Shown: positions 13,202-20,311, counted from the stretch's first letter. The stretch: DNA of 32,848 nucleotides from Patescibacteria group bacterium (GCA_024654485.1 JANLHO010000049.1:1-32848); one strand, 5' to 3'. Notes: generated by a model from the sequence alone, not told the origin. Made by a program: numbers and translations.

Positions 13202-14932
13202 ATGAGACAAGGGCGCGGAAGCAGTGTGGTGCACGAGATAGCGCCGGATGAAATATTCCTTGATTCCTCCAACTTGCCGGGACACGAGTCCAGCCAGTTT
13301 GAAGGGCGCGTCGCGAAGCCGCTTTCGCGGCGCGCGATAGTGGCTGTCGGTCTCGCATTTTTGCTCGTGGCGCTGGTGTTTGCCGGTCGCGCATTCAGTC
13401 TGCAGATAGTACGAGGCTCCCAGCTCGCGGACGCGTCGCGCTTCAATACGCTGAGCCGTACTATAATTTTCTCTTCGCGCGGCGTTATCTACGACAGGAC
13501 CGGTCGCGAGCTCGCGTGGAATGAGCCGCAACAACAGGCGGTTGCGGATGCGATATCAACTACCGATAAAGGAGAAGCAACGTCCCTCTACGCGCTGCGC
13601 CGCTATGCATCCGCTTCGGGTCTTTCGCACGTCTTGGGATTCGTGCAGTATCCGAAGGCGGATTCGCAGGGCAATTGGTGGCGAACCGAATACGCCCCCA
13701 TTTCCGGGGTTGAGCTTGCTTTCAACGATACGCTTGCGGGCGCGAATGGGAGCACTATGGTGGAGCGTGATGCGCACGGAAATGTTGAGAGAGAAGATAT
13801 CGTCGCCCGCCCTAAGAACGGAGAGCCTCTCACGCTCTCCATAGATGCCGACGTGCAAAGCAAGCTGTACGAAGTCCTTTTTGCTCACGCGAGTGAGCAG
13901 GGATTTGACGGCGGCGCGGCCGTCATCATGGATGTGCGGACGGGAGAGATCCTGGCACTCACGAGTTTCCCCGAGTACGACAATCAGGCATTCACCGACG
14001 GCAACGCGTCCGTAGTGCGGGCCGAGACATCCGACGCCTCCACTCCGCTTCTGGACCGTGCCGTCTCGGGTCTCTACACTCCCGGCTCTATCGTGAAGCC
14101 CATCTTTGCCGCAGCCGCGCTGAACGAGGGGATAATCTCGCCCGATAAAGACATTGTCTCTACCGGAGCGATAAGCATTCCCAATCCGTATGATCCGGAC
14201 AACCCGACCCTCTTTCGCGACTGGACGGTGCACGGCCCCGTCAATATGCGCGAGGCAATCGCGGTGTCCAGCGACGAATACTTTTACACCATAGGCGGCG
14301 GATACGAAGGCCAGCAGGGCTTGGGCATCGCGCGTCTGGATGAGTATGCGAAGCTATTCGGACTCGGAGAGCACACCGGTATAGAACTTTCTGGCGAGCA
14401 GTCAGGCGTTATACCCACGCCGGAGTGGAAAGCTATCACTTTTGGCGAGGACGATCCGTGGCGCATAGGAAATACGTACCATACCGCCATCGGCCAGTAC
14501 GGCTTTCAGATAACGCCGATACAGGCCGCCGTTTTTGCTGCCGCGATAGGGAATGGCGGAAAGCTGCTCAAGCCGCAGCTTGTGGCTTCCTCAACGCCGC
14601 AATTCAGGGATGTCGGCGTGCCCGACAAGTATCTACAGGTAGCGCGCGAGGGAATGCGTCTTGCCGTCACATCGGACCGCACCGATGCCACCGTAAAGTT
14701 CTTCAATATGTCGGGCATAGAGCTGGCGGCGAAAACAGGTACGGCGCAGCTGGGCCTGCACAACGAATGGATGAACTCGTGGTCTATCGGGTTCTGGCCC
14801 GCGAGTGATCCGAAGTACGCATACGCTGTGGTTCTGGAGCACGCGCCCGCAGGCACGCTCTCCGGAGCCGCGCCCGGAATGCTGCCTTTTTTCCGCTGGC
14901 TAATAGCCGCTCACCCTGAGTACGTAAAGTAG
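13202..14932 (+). CDS. mrdA: penicillin-binding protein 2, elongasome transpeptidase
   Basis: This 576-residue class B PBP has a cytoplasmic N-terminus of about 45 residues, one membrane helix (AIVAVGLAFLLVALVFAGRAF), a dimerisation module beginning IFSSRGVIYDRTGRELAWN, and a C-terminal transpeptidase domain. The catalytic motifs are PGSIVKP (SxxK, about residues 299-305), SSDEYFY (SxD form as in PBP2-type enzymes, about 360) and AKTGTAQ (KTG, about 516). It cross-links lateral peptidoglycan. A GTG at 13106 would add 32 residues, but the extended -10 box supports 13202. It follows the mreB-mreC-mreD-like genes; no rodA is seen in the window. Confidence 0.93.
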   Translation: MRQGRGSSVVHEIAPDEIFLDSSNLPGHESSQFEGRVAKPLSRRAIVAVGLAFLLVALVFAGRAFSLQIVRGSQLADASRFNTLSRTIIFSSRGVIYDRTGRELAWNEPQQQAVADAISTTDKGEATSLYALRRYASASGLSHVLGFVQYPKADSQGNWWRTEYAPISGVELAFNDTLAGANGSTMVERDAHGNVEREDIVARPKNGEPLTLSIDADVQSKLYEVLFAHASEQGFDGGAAVIMDVRTGEILALTSFPEYDNQAFTDGNASVVRAETSDASTPLLDRAVSGLYTPGSIVKPIFAAAALNEGIISPDKDIVSTGAISIPNPYDPDNPTLFRDWTVHGPVNMREAIAVSSDEYFYTIGGGYEGQQGLGIARLDEYAKLFGLGEHTGIELSGEQSGVIPTPEWKAITFGEDDPWRIGNTYHTAIGQYGFQITPIQAAVFAAAIGNGGKLLKPQLVASSTPQFRDVGVPDKYLQVAREGMRLAVTSDRTDATVKFFNMSGIELAAKTGTAQLGLHNEWMNSWSIGFWPASDPKYAYAVVLEHAPAGTLSGAAPGMLPFFRWLIAAHPEYVK

Positions 14933-15004
14933 TGCGACATGCGCACACAGGACGGCGCTTTTGCATTTTCCGGATATCCTGTACAATGCTGCGACTCTTT
15001 CAAT

Positions 15005-15472
15005 ATGAATGATGACACCAACTATCTGAGCAAGGAGAAATTTGACGAGCTGACCGCCGAGCTTGAGCATTTGAAGACCGTGCGTCGCCGCGAGATAGCC
15101 GAGCAGCTTGAGTACGCGCGCAGTCTTGGCGACCTCTCGGAGAATGCCGAATACGAGGAGGCTCGCAACCTGCAGGCGGCCACGGAAGACCGCATCCGCA
15201 ACATAGAGACTGAGCTCTCTCGCGCCCGAATCATAGAACACTCAAAAGGCAACACGGTAAGCCTCGGCTCTACAGTCACGATACAAAAGCAGGGCGAAAA
15301 GGAAGATCTCACATACGAGATAGTCGGCAGCGCGGAGGCCAACATGCAGGAGCACAAAATATCCCATCTCTCACCGCTCGGGAGCGCTCTCATGGAGAAG
15401 AAAAAAGGGGAAACATTCACTTTTGAAACCCCAAAAGGCGCGCAGAAATACAAAGTCGTGAACATCAGGTAA
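15005..15472 (+). CDS. greA: transcription elongation factor GreA
   Basis: This 155-residue protein has the usual GreA length. The N-terminal coiled coil runs through about residue 75 (YLSKEKFDELTAELEHLKT) with the tip LGDLSENAEYEEARN, whose two acidic residues act in RNA cleavage by stalled polymerase. The C-terminal FKBP-like domain contains GSTVTIQKQ and ISHLSPLGSALMEKKKGE. A TACAAT box (14982-14987) lies 17 nt before the ATG, so the leader is about 10 nt with no Shine-Dalgarno. It stands alone between mrdA and glpX. Confidence 0.95.
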   Translation: MNDDTNYLSKEKFDELTAELEHLKTVRRREIAEQLEYARSLGDLSENAEYEEARNLQAATEDRIRNIETELSRARIIEHSKGNTVSLGSTVTIQKQGEKEDLTYEIVGSAEANMQEHKISHLSPLGSALMEKKKGETFTFETPKGAQKYKVVNIR

Positions 15473-15482
15473 ACGAAGACCA

Positions 15483-15540
15483 GAGAGCAGTGAACAGAGA
15501 AAGGCCGCGCGTTTTCTGTCCACTGTCCACTGTTGACTGA
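15483..15540. repeat. stuttering CACTG repeat scar between greA and glpX
   Basis: GCAGTGAACAGAGAAA (from 15487) is an imperfect inverted repeat of TTTTCTGTCCACTG (15512-15525), followed by two more CACTG/GACTG units. It looks like a deletion scar of the element type seen complete at 8222-8386. Confidence 0.5.
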
Positions 15541-15571
15541 ACGCTCCCTTGCGCGTAGTGTGATTTCAATC

Positions 15572-16537
15572 ATGTCCGAACCAGCCTCATCCGAATCCGT
15601 GAATCTGGCGCTGGAGTTCGTAAGAGTGACTGAGGTCGCCGCGATAGCCGCCGCCAAGTGGGTCGGCCGCGGGGACGGCAAAGCGGCCGACAAAGCCGCC
15701 GTGGACGCAATGCGTACGCAGTTCAACACGATAGATTTTCACGGTACCATCGTCATAGGAGAGGGCGCGAAAGACGAATCCCACGAACTCTACGTGGGCG
15801 AGGAACTTGGGCAGGGCAAGGGCCCCGCATTTGATATCGCGGTAGACCCTCTTGAATGCACCGACTCGGTCGCGAACGGGAAGCCGAACGCGCTTGCGGT
15901 CATAGCGACGGGCCCCAAGGGCAGCCTTTACCGTGCGGCCGATTCGTACATGGATAAGATAGCGGTGGGGCCGGAAGCGGCCGGCGTCGTAGACCTTGAT
16001 GCGTCCGTCACGGACAACGTCAAGAAAACCGCCAATGCGCTCGGAAAAGAAGTTTCCGAGCTTGTGGTATCCATATTGGATCGCGATAGGCACGAAGGGC
16101 TGATACGAGAGGCGCGCGCCGCAGGCGCGCGCGTGCGACTATTCTCGGACGGCGATGTAGCCATGGCGCTCGGAACCTGCCTTGAGGACACGAGCGTAGA
16201 CATGCTCTTGGGCACGGGCGGTAGCGCCGAGGCGGTACTCGCGGCCGCAGGCATACGCGTCTTGGGCGGGGAGATACTGTGCCGGTGGAATCCCAAGGAC
16301 GAAAAACACGTTAAGCGCCTGAACGAGGCAGGGGTAACGGATTTCTCGCCGGTGTTTACCGCGCGCGACCTTGCCGCAGGCGACGACATAACCTTCACGG
16401 CGACAGGCGTTCTCACCGGACCCCTCGCGAGGGGCGTGCTATTCGCTGCGGACCACATCATGACGCATTCCGTCGTGATGTCGCTGGAGGGGAGGTCGGT
16501 TAGGTTTATTGAGACCAAGCACATGCCCGCACACTAA
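15572..16537 (+). CDS. glpX: class II fructose-1,6-bisphosphatase (GlpX)
   Basis: This 321-residue metal-dependent phosphatase converts fructose-1,6-bisphosphate to fructose-6-phosphate. It shows the early motif KWVGRGDGKAADKAAVDAMR (about residues 28-47), GEGAKDE with metal-binding acids (about 65-71), and VDPLECTDSVANGKPNALAV (about 91-110). Most relatives have DPleGT, so the Cys is unusual. ADSYMDKIAVGP follows, and the C-terminal LGTGGSAEAVLAAAG completes the fold. ATG 15572 gives the family start. It is followed by the aldolase gene acting on the same metabolite, pointing to gluconeogenic or pentose/hexose interconversion. Confidence 0.93.
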   Translation: MSEPASSESVNLALEFVRVTEVAAIAAAKWVGRGDGKAADKAAVDAMRTQFNTIDFHGTIVIGEGAKDESHELYVGEELGQGKGPAFDIAVDPLECTDSVANGKPNALAVIATGPKGSLYRAADSYMDKIAVGPEAAGVVDLDASVTDNVKKTANALGKEVSELVVSILDRDRHEGLIREARAAGARVRLFSDGDVAMALGTCLEDTSVDMLLGTGGSAEAVLAAAGIRVLGGEILCRWNPKDEKHVKRLNEAGVTDFSPVFTARDLAAGDDITFTATGVLTGPLARGVLFAADHIMTHSVVMSLEGRSVRFIETKHMPAH

Positions 16538-16660
16538 TTTTGCCGATGCCTCTTATGGACGAAACCGCTTACATGCAGATTACCAACGGAGCCACACGTT
16601 CCGCGTTCGCAACATTTTGCTACGGCGCGGAATGTCGGCAAATTTAGCGTGCGGGTGTGC
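16519..16660. repeat. large nested inverted repeat spanning the glpX stop
   Basis: The segment 16519-16546, which contains the glpX stop, is an imperfect inverted repeat of 16635-16660 (about 24 of 26 aligned pairs plus two bulged bases). The inner CGTTCCGCG/CGCGGAATG pair (about 16597 and 16626) adds a second stem. It may be a terminator-like 3' structure. Confidence 0.55.
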
Positions 16661-16676
16661 AATAATTATCAGATAG

Positions 16677-16682
16677 CATAAT
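16677..16682 (+). promoter_or_regulatory. -10 box of the aldolase gene
   Basis: CATAAT with 6 nt to the ATG at 16689; leaderless spacing. Confidence 0.45.
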
Positions 16683-16688
16683 CATATT

Positions 16689-17717
16689 ATGGATATAAAA
16701 ACACTGAAGAAGACGGCCGGCCAAATGGTCGCCAAGGGGAAGGGTATAATAGCGGCCGACGAGAGCGCAGGGACATGCCAGAAGAGATTTGATTCGGTGG
16801 GGGTGCCGTGCACGGAGGACAACCGTCGCGCCTATCGGGAGACCATAATCGCCGCGCCGGGACTTGAGGAGTATGTGAGCGGCATAATTCTATTTGATGA
16901 GACCATCCGACAGGAAACAACCGACGGCGAACGTTTCTCCGACGTGCTAGCAAAGAAGGGCATACTGCCGGGCATCAAGGTGGACATGGGCGCGAAGGAG
17001 CTTGCGCTTCACGCCGGTGAAAAGGTTACGGAAGGACTGGACGGCCTTCGCGAACGCCTCGCGGAGTACAAGACATTTGGCACGATGTTTGCCAAGTGGC
17101 GCGCCGTCATCACGATAGGAGAGGGTATACCCTCCGATGCCTGTATCCACGCCAACGCGCACGCAATGGCTCGCTACGCCGCGCTTTGTCAGGAGGCCGA
17201 TATCGTACCCATAGTGGAGCCGGAAGTTTTGATAGAAGGCGACCACACGATAGAGCAATGCTATGAGGCCAGCGTCGCCGCGCTCAAAAAGACATTTGAA
17301 GAGCTCGCAGGTCAGGATGTCGCTCTGGAAGGCACTATCCTGAAAGCGAGCATGGTCATAGCCGGCAAGAAGGCCGCGAAGCAATCAAGCGTGGAGGAGG
17401 TCGCGAGCGAGACGCTGCGCTGCCTCAAAGAGAGCCTGCCCTCCGCGCTCGCGGGGGTAGTCTTCCTCTCCGGCGGACAGAGCGACGAGCAAGCCACCGC
17501 GCACCTGAGCGCGATGAATGCCGGAGGCAAGCATCCGTGGCCGCTTTCTTTCTCTTACGCTCGCGCGATACAAAGCCCCGTCCTGAAGATTTGGGCCGAG
17601 AATCCCAACGCCAATGTGGAAAAGGCGCGCGAAGCTCTCCTCTTCCGTTCGCGCATGAACTCGCTCGCGACCATGGGCAAATACTCGGAAGAGATGGAAA
17701 AAGAAAGGCCGTACTAA
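16689..17717 (+). CDS. class I fructose-bisphosphate aldolase
   Basis: This 342-residue aldolase is of the animal/plant-like class I family and uses a Schiff-base Lys. It shows KGIIAADESAGTCQKRFDSVGV (about residues 18-39; usually GILAADES.gT..kRf), DETIRQ, KVDMGAKELALHAGEKVTEGLDGLRERL, and the catalytic region LEGTILKASMV with the Schiff-base Lys (about residue 219). LSGGQSDEQATAHLSAMN and the C-terminal flexible Tyr (last residue) are also present. It cleaves or forms fructose-1,6-bisphosphate. Its neighbour glpX acts on the same compound. Confidence 0.95.
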   Translation: MDIKTLKKTAGQMVAKGKGIIAADESAGTCQKRFDSVGVPCTEDNRRAYRETIIAAPGLEEYVSGIILFDETIRQETTDGERFSDVLAKKGILPGIKVDMGAKELALHAGEKVTEGLDGLRERLAEYKTFGTMFAKWRAVITIGEGIPSDACIHANAHAMARYAALCQEADIVPIVEPEVLIEGDHTIEQCYEASVAALKKTFEELAGQDVALEGTILKASMVIAGKKAAKQSSVEEVASETLRCLKESLPSALAGVVFLSGGQSDEQATAHLSAMNAGGKHPWPLSFSYARAIQSPVLKIWAENPNANVEKAREALLFRSRMNSLATMGKYSEEMEKERPY

Positions 17718-17752
17718 ACCGCGCAGCAAGTTGCAAAGTTTGGCCTGACCAT

Positions 17753-18814
17753 ATGAGCGAAAAACTAAAACCATCTCAAGTAGCAGCCAGACGCGGTCAG
17801 GAGCAATTACGCACAGTCGGGGAATTCACACCTCCTCCGGGGTGGTTTGCAGATGATTTCACGCAGTACGCTCGCGAAGATTCCGCAGAATATGGAAATC
17901 TTTTTCGCGGTGCTCTCTCACTTTATAAGAATGCGGAACAAGCTCGTGAAGCTGTTCAGAATACCCTCGCAAGGGCATGGGAATCCCATGGGCAATTCAA
18001 GCAAGGCTCCCACATGGCAGCCTGGCTATATACAATCCTACGCAACAACTTCCTAGACGAGAAAAGACGCGAGAAGACCGCCGCTTTATACAACACGCTG
18101 GAGAATAATCTTATGGGGGAGCATGGCGCGCTAGAATCTACGCCCGAGGAAGCAGTGTACGCAAAACAGATAGCAGAGCAAATTGACAAGTTGCCGCCCG
18201 ACATGAGAGCTGCTGTTCTTGCAGTGCATCGTTCGGGCTCATTTAAAGATGCCGCCAAAGAGACAGGGATGTCGCCGGAAAGAATCCGCGAGCTGCTTGA
18301 AATAACGAAGGGCATCATAACGAGTCGGGATGGTGAGGGCGATAGAATAGAAATCCAGCGCCCACCAGATAAGAAAAAGTTTGAAGATTTCATGTCAAGA
18401 CAGGACATTGAAAGATACCTTCCGCGCCTTCAGCAAAAATCAAGAGATGCATACACAAAAGTAGTGTTGGAGGGTAAGACATATAGTAATGCGACGAAAG
18501 AGCTTGGAATTTCCGAAGGCACTCTCAAATCACGTCTCTTTCGCGCCAGACAAAAATTATCGGAGTTAACGGGCGTGCTTATTGACGCTGTAACAAAAGA
18601 AAGCAGCTTACGCTCGTGGTACGAAGCTCGTCCCGAGTCATTTCGCAATGCTATAAAAAGATCAGGCCTGTCGCCTCGCCAGACTGATGTAATAAATCTT
18701 ATTATGGAAGGAAATGGCTCTGCTGAAATAGCAGACAAGCTAGGCGTAAAACTATTATCTGCGCGATCATATATTCAGCACGTGTACGACAAAATCTCCC
18801 CCCATCTTGAGTGA
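17753..18814 (+). CDS. sigma-70-like protein with multiple helix-turn-helix modules
   Basis: This 353-residue protein resembles an ECF-type sigma factor with extra DNA-binding units. Region 2 is YGNLFRGALSLYKN...WLYTILRNNFLDEKRRE (about residues 45-104). A first region-4-like unit is LPPDMRAAVLAVHRSG...SPERIRELLEI (about 145-182). A second, clearer region 4 is YTKVVLEGKTYSNATKELGISEGTLKSRLFRARQKL (about 235-270). The C-terminus has a LuxR/GerE-type unit, LSPRQTDVINLIMEG followed by SAEIADKLGVKLLSARSYI (about 302-340). The start is the ATG of MSEKLKPSQ; the frame is open upstream through fba but is a shadow there. Base composition is more AT-rich than its neighbours. Target promoters and any anti-sigma are unknown. 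Confidence 0.75.
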   Translation: MSEKLKPSQVAARRGQEQLRTVGEFTPPPGWFADDFTQYAREDSAEYGNLFRGALSLYKNAEQAREAVQNTLARAWESHGQFKQGSHMAAWLYTILRNNFLDEKRREKTAALYNTLENNLMGEHGALESTPEEAVYAKQIAEQIDKLPPDMRAAVLAVHRSGSFKDAAKETGMSPERIRELLEITKGIITSRDGEGDRIEIQRPPDKKKFEDFMSRQDIERYLPRLQQKSRDAYTKVVLEGKTYSNATKELGISEGTLKSRLFRARQKLSELTGVLIDAVTKESSLRSWYEARPESFRNAIKRSGLSPRQTDVINLIMEGNGSAEIADKLGVKLLSARSYIQHVYDKISPHLE

Positions 18815-18840
18815 TTTCACAAAAAGATCCGCTATCGCGG

Positions 18841-18911
18841 TGGACTTACCGGGAATCGAACCCGGGACTCGGCAATGCGAATGCCGCGTAATGCCACTTT
18901 ACTATAAGCCC
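18841..18911 (-). tRNA. tRNA-Ala (anticodon CGC)
   Basis: A full 71-nt cloverleaf on the minus strand: acceptor GGGCTTA/TAAGTCC with the G3-U70 pair that marks alanine tRNAs, D-stem GTAA/TTAC, anticodon stem CGGCA/TGCCG with loop TTCGCAT, T-stem CCGGG/CCCGG. CCA is not encoded. A 45-nt repeat abuts its 5' end. Confidence 0.93.
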
Positions 18912-18956
18912 TAGTGAGGAACGAAAATGGAAGCTTGCTTTCATTTTCTCCGAACG
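18912..18956 (-). repeat. 45-nt tRNA-flanking repeat, copy A
   Basis: On the minus strand it ends directly at the first base of tRNA-Ala(CGC). It is identical except for one base to 20110-20154, which in turn abuts tRNA-Pro(GGG). It contains the near-perfect hairpin GAAAATG...AAGC/GCTT...CATTTTC. Confidence 0.8.
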
Positions 18957-18986
18957 ACGGGTTTATATCGTGAGATATAAGCCCGT
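18957..18986 (-). terminator. hairpin after tspO
   Basis: ACGGGTTTATATC and GATATAAGCCCGT pair with one mismatch around a GTGA loop, between the end of tspO and the tRNA-Ala on the same strand. There is no clear U-run. Confidence 0.4.
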
Positions 18987-19018
18987 GCGCAGAAATATAC
19001 CAGATACGGGAGCCGCGC

Positions 19019-19489
19019 TCAATTGATGAGCCAGATGTGGAGATTGAGATAGCCGGCAAATAGTATCCATGCGAGGTACGGCATTAGGAGATAGGCGGCG
19101 CGACGGTCTACCTCAAACGCGCCGATGATGAGCGAGAGTATTATGAATGCGAGGAAGAGGATGGCTATGAATGCGATAAATACCGCGTGAAGCGAGAAGA
19201 AGAAAAGCGTCCACGCCGCGTTGAAAAGGAGCTGGACGAAGTAGAAGCGCACCCAGCCCTCCACATGCGGCTCAAACGGCCTGTGATTCCATACGATAGA
19301 AAGGGCCATCGCCATGAGCGCATAGAGGATTAGCCACACCAGAGAAAATGCGGCATCCGGCGGCGTAAGCGAGGGCTTCACGAGCTGCGAGTACCATGAG
19401 CCGGCCTGCGTGTCTATGAGGAGATAGCCGATGAACCCTGCAGTATATGTGGCGACAAACGCTACTGCAGTCCGCGTCGTCGCCTTCAT
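19019..19489 (-). CDS. tspO: TspO/MBR family membrane protein
   Basis: This 156-residue protein has five membrane helices typical of TspO (peripheral benzodiazepine receptor family), which binds porphyrins and related tetrapyrroles. The conserved loop WYSQLVKPSLTPPDAAFSLVWLILYALM is at residues 31-58, and WNHRPFEPH, QLLFNAAWTLFFF and the C-terminal PYLAWILFAGYLNLHIW also fit. The ATG at 19489 has TATGCT six nt upstream on the minus strand (leaderless spacing). No tetrapyrrole genes are nearby, so its ligand here is unclear. Confidence 0.9.
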   Translation of the reverse strand: MKATTRTAVAFVATYTAGFIGYLLIDTQAGSWYSQLVKPSLTPPDAAFSLVWLILYALMAMALSIVWNHRPFEPHVEGWVRFYFVQLLFNAAWTLFFFSLHAVFIAFIAILFLAFIILSLIIGAFEVDRRAAYLLMPYLAWILFAGYLNLHIWLIN

Positions 19490-19596
19490 GTCTTAAGCAT
19501 ATTTCACCGGAGAGGCAAAAATCGCGTTATCCACAGATGCCAAATCGGCGCATAGCGGCTTCCCAGCACGCGATAAATAGATTATCCTGCTCGGAC

Positions 19597-19670
19597 GCAC
19601 CCTTAGCTCAGTTGGTTAGAGCGTTCGATTCACATTCGAAAGGTCTCAGGTTCAAATCCTGAAGGGTGCA
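19597..19670 (+). tRNA. tRNA-Val (anticodon CAC)
   Basis: A full cloverleaf: acceptor GCACCCT/AGGGTGC, D-stem GCTC/GAGC, anticodon stem TTCGA/TCGAA with loop TTCACAT, T-stem TCAGG/CCTGA. CCA is not encoded. Confidence 0.95.
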
Positions 19671-19768
19671 CCCGCCTTCGCCGTTTTCGGCGGAGTGCGG
19701 CGCGAGTCCACCATTTGGCCGGTAGTGCGCACGCCGGTTTCGGAGGCTCTGTCGGGCTGTAGTATACC

Positions 19769-19807
19769 TCGGTAGCACAACGCTTCGCGTTGGCTACGGG
19801 GCAAGCC
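19769..19807. repeat. palindromic insert in tRNA-Pro D-loop
   Basis: With the preceding CC it folds as CCTCGGTAGC...CAACGC-TTC-GCGTTG-GCTAC-GGGG. The reverse complement begins CCCCGTAGC, like the hairpin at 4408-4442. Confidence 0.65.
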
Positions 19808-19839
19808 GGTAGTACTTTACAAGACGTGGCGTGAGTGGG

Positions 19840-19933
19840 GGGTTCTTTTGCCGGGGTGTAGTATACCGGTAGTACGCACGCTTCGGGTGCGTGTAGACCG
19901 GGTTCGATTCCCGGCACCCCGACAAAAGAACCC
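19840..19933 (+). repeat. inverted repeats extending the acceptor stem of tRNA-Pro(CGG)
   Basis: GGGGTTCTTTTGC (19839-19851) and ACAAAAGAACCCC (19922-19934) flank the tRNA and lengthen its acceptor stem by about 12 pairs, making the tRNA the tip of one long hairpin. Confidence 0.75.
19852..19922 (+). tRNA. tRNA-Pro (anticodon CGG)
   Basis: A full 71-nt cloverleaf: acceptor CGGGGTG/CACCCCG with the bacterial Pro C1-G72 pair, D-stem GTAT/GTAC, anticodon stem CACGC/GCGTG with loop TTCGGGT, T-stem CCGGG/CCCGG. It lies nested inside the broken tRNA-Pro copy. Confidence 0.93.
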
Positions 19934-19974
19934 CGCTATCGTGCGTACAGTCTTCAGTAGTACAGAGGGTTCGA

Positions 19975-20012
19975 CCTGTGCTCCGTAGGCAAACGAAGTT
20001 TGTCCTTCGGGG
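19975..20012. repeat. palindromic insert in tRNA-Pro T-loop
   Basis: A 38-nt insert between GGGTTCGA and TTCCCGG. Its core CGTAGGCAAAC-GAA-GTTTGTCCTTCG is a near-perfect hairpin and it ends GGGG. Its reverse complement begins CCCCGAAGG. Confidence 0.65.
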
Positions 20013-20063
20013 TTCCCGGCAGCCCGACAGAGCCTCTGAGAAAGTATTTATGCGGTGCAGAAT

Positions 20064-20107
20064 CATTTTCGTTCCTCACTACGGGCTGTAAGCAAGCTTT
20101 CAGCCCG
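20064..20107 (+). pseudogene. acceptor-stem-only tRNA-Pro remnant with partial 45-nt repeat
   Basis: The last 18 nt of the tRNA-flanking repeat (20064-20081) are followed by CGGGCTG (20082-20088), 12 nt, and CAGCCCG (20101-20107): both halves of the tRNA-Pro acceptor stem with everything between them lost. Confidence 0.65.
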
Positions 20108-20109
20108 GG

Positions 20110-20154
20110 CGTTCGGAGAAAATGAAAGCAAGCTTCCATTTTCGCTCCTCACTA
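20110..20154 (+). repeat. 45-nt tRNA-flanking repeat, copy B
   Basis: Directly abuts the first base of tRNA-Pro(GGG) and matches copy A (18912-18956, inverted) at 44 of 45 positions. Confidence 0.8.
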
Positions 20155-20225
20155 CGGGCTGTAGTATACCGGTAGTACGCACGCATGGGGTGCGTGTAGA
20201 CCGGGTTCGATTCCCGGCAGCCCGA
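20155..20225 (+). tRNA. tRNA-Pro (anticodon GGG)
   Basis: A full cloverleaf: acceptor CGGGCTG/CAGCCCG, D-stem GTAT/GTAC, anticodon stem CACGC/GCGTG with loop ATGGGGT, T-stem CCGGG/CCCGG. It is nearly identical to the CGG tRNA outside acceptor stem and anticodon. CCA is not encoded. Confidence 0.95.
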
Positions 20226-20257
20226 ATCAAAATCGGCATTTGCAGTGCACCAGGTGC

Positions 20258-20303
20258 TATACCCCACACCAGCTTTGCCGCAAAGTTGGTGTGGGGGTAT
20301 ACT
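20258..20303 (+). promoter_or_regulatory. palindrome carrying the prs promoter
   Basis: The palindrome TATACCCCACACCA...TTGGTGTGGGGGTATA contains TTGCCG (20275-20280) in its loop and TATACT (20298-20303) in its right arm, spaced by 17 nt. The prs ATG (20312) lies 8 nt after the -10 box. Confidence 0.6.
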
Positions 20304-20311
20304 GGGCTCTC

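Larger units (their letters stand above)
19753..20027 (+). pseudogene. tRNA-Pro copy interrupted by two palindromes and a nested tRNA
   Basis: The 5' part CGGGCTGTAGTATACC (19753-19768) and the 3' part ending GGGTTCGA / TTCCCGGCAGCCCGA (19967-19974, 20013-20027) match tRNA-Pro(GGG) at 20155. A 39-nt hairpin-forming insert (19769-19807) splits the D-loop, after which GGTAGTAC resumes. A 38-nt hairpin insert (19975-20012) splits the T-loop. The anticodon region is diverged and holds the complete tRNA-Pro(CGG) with its own flanking inverted repeats. The whole is also bounded by an 18-nt inverted repeat that extends the acceptor stem (19742-19759 with 20020-20037). Confidence 0.7.

Noticed and set aside
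15022..15729. Minus-strand open frame of 235 codons across greA and glpX
   Set aside because: Ser/Arg-rich composition and complete overlap with two recognised genes mark it as a shadow.
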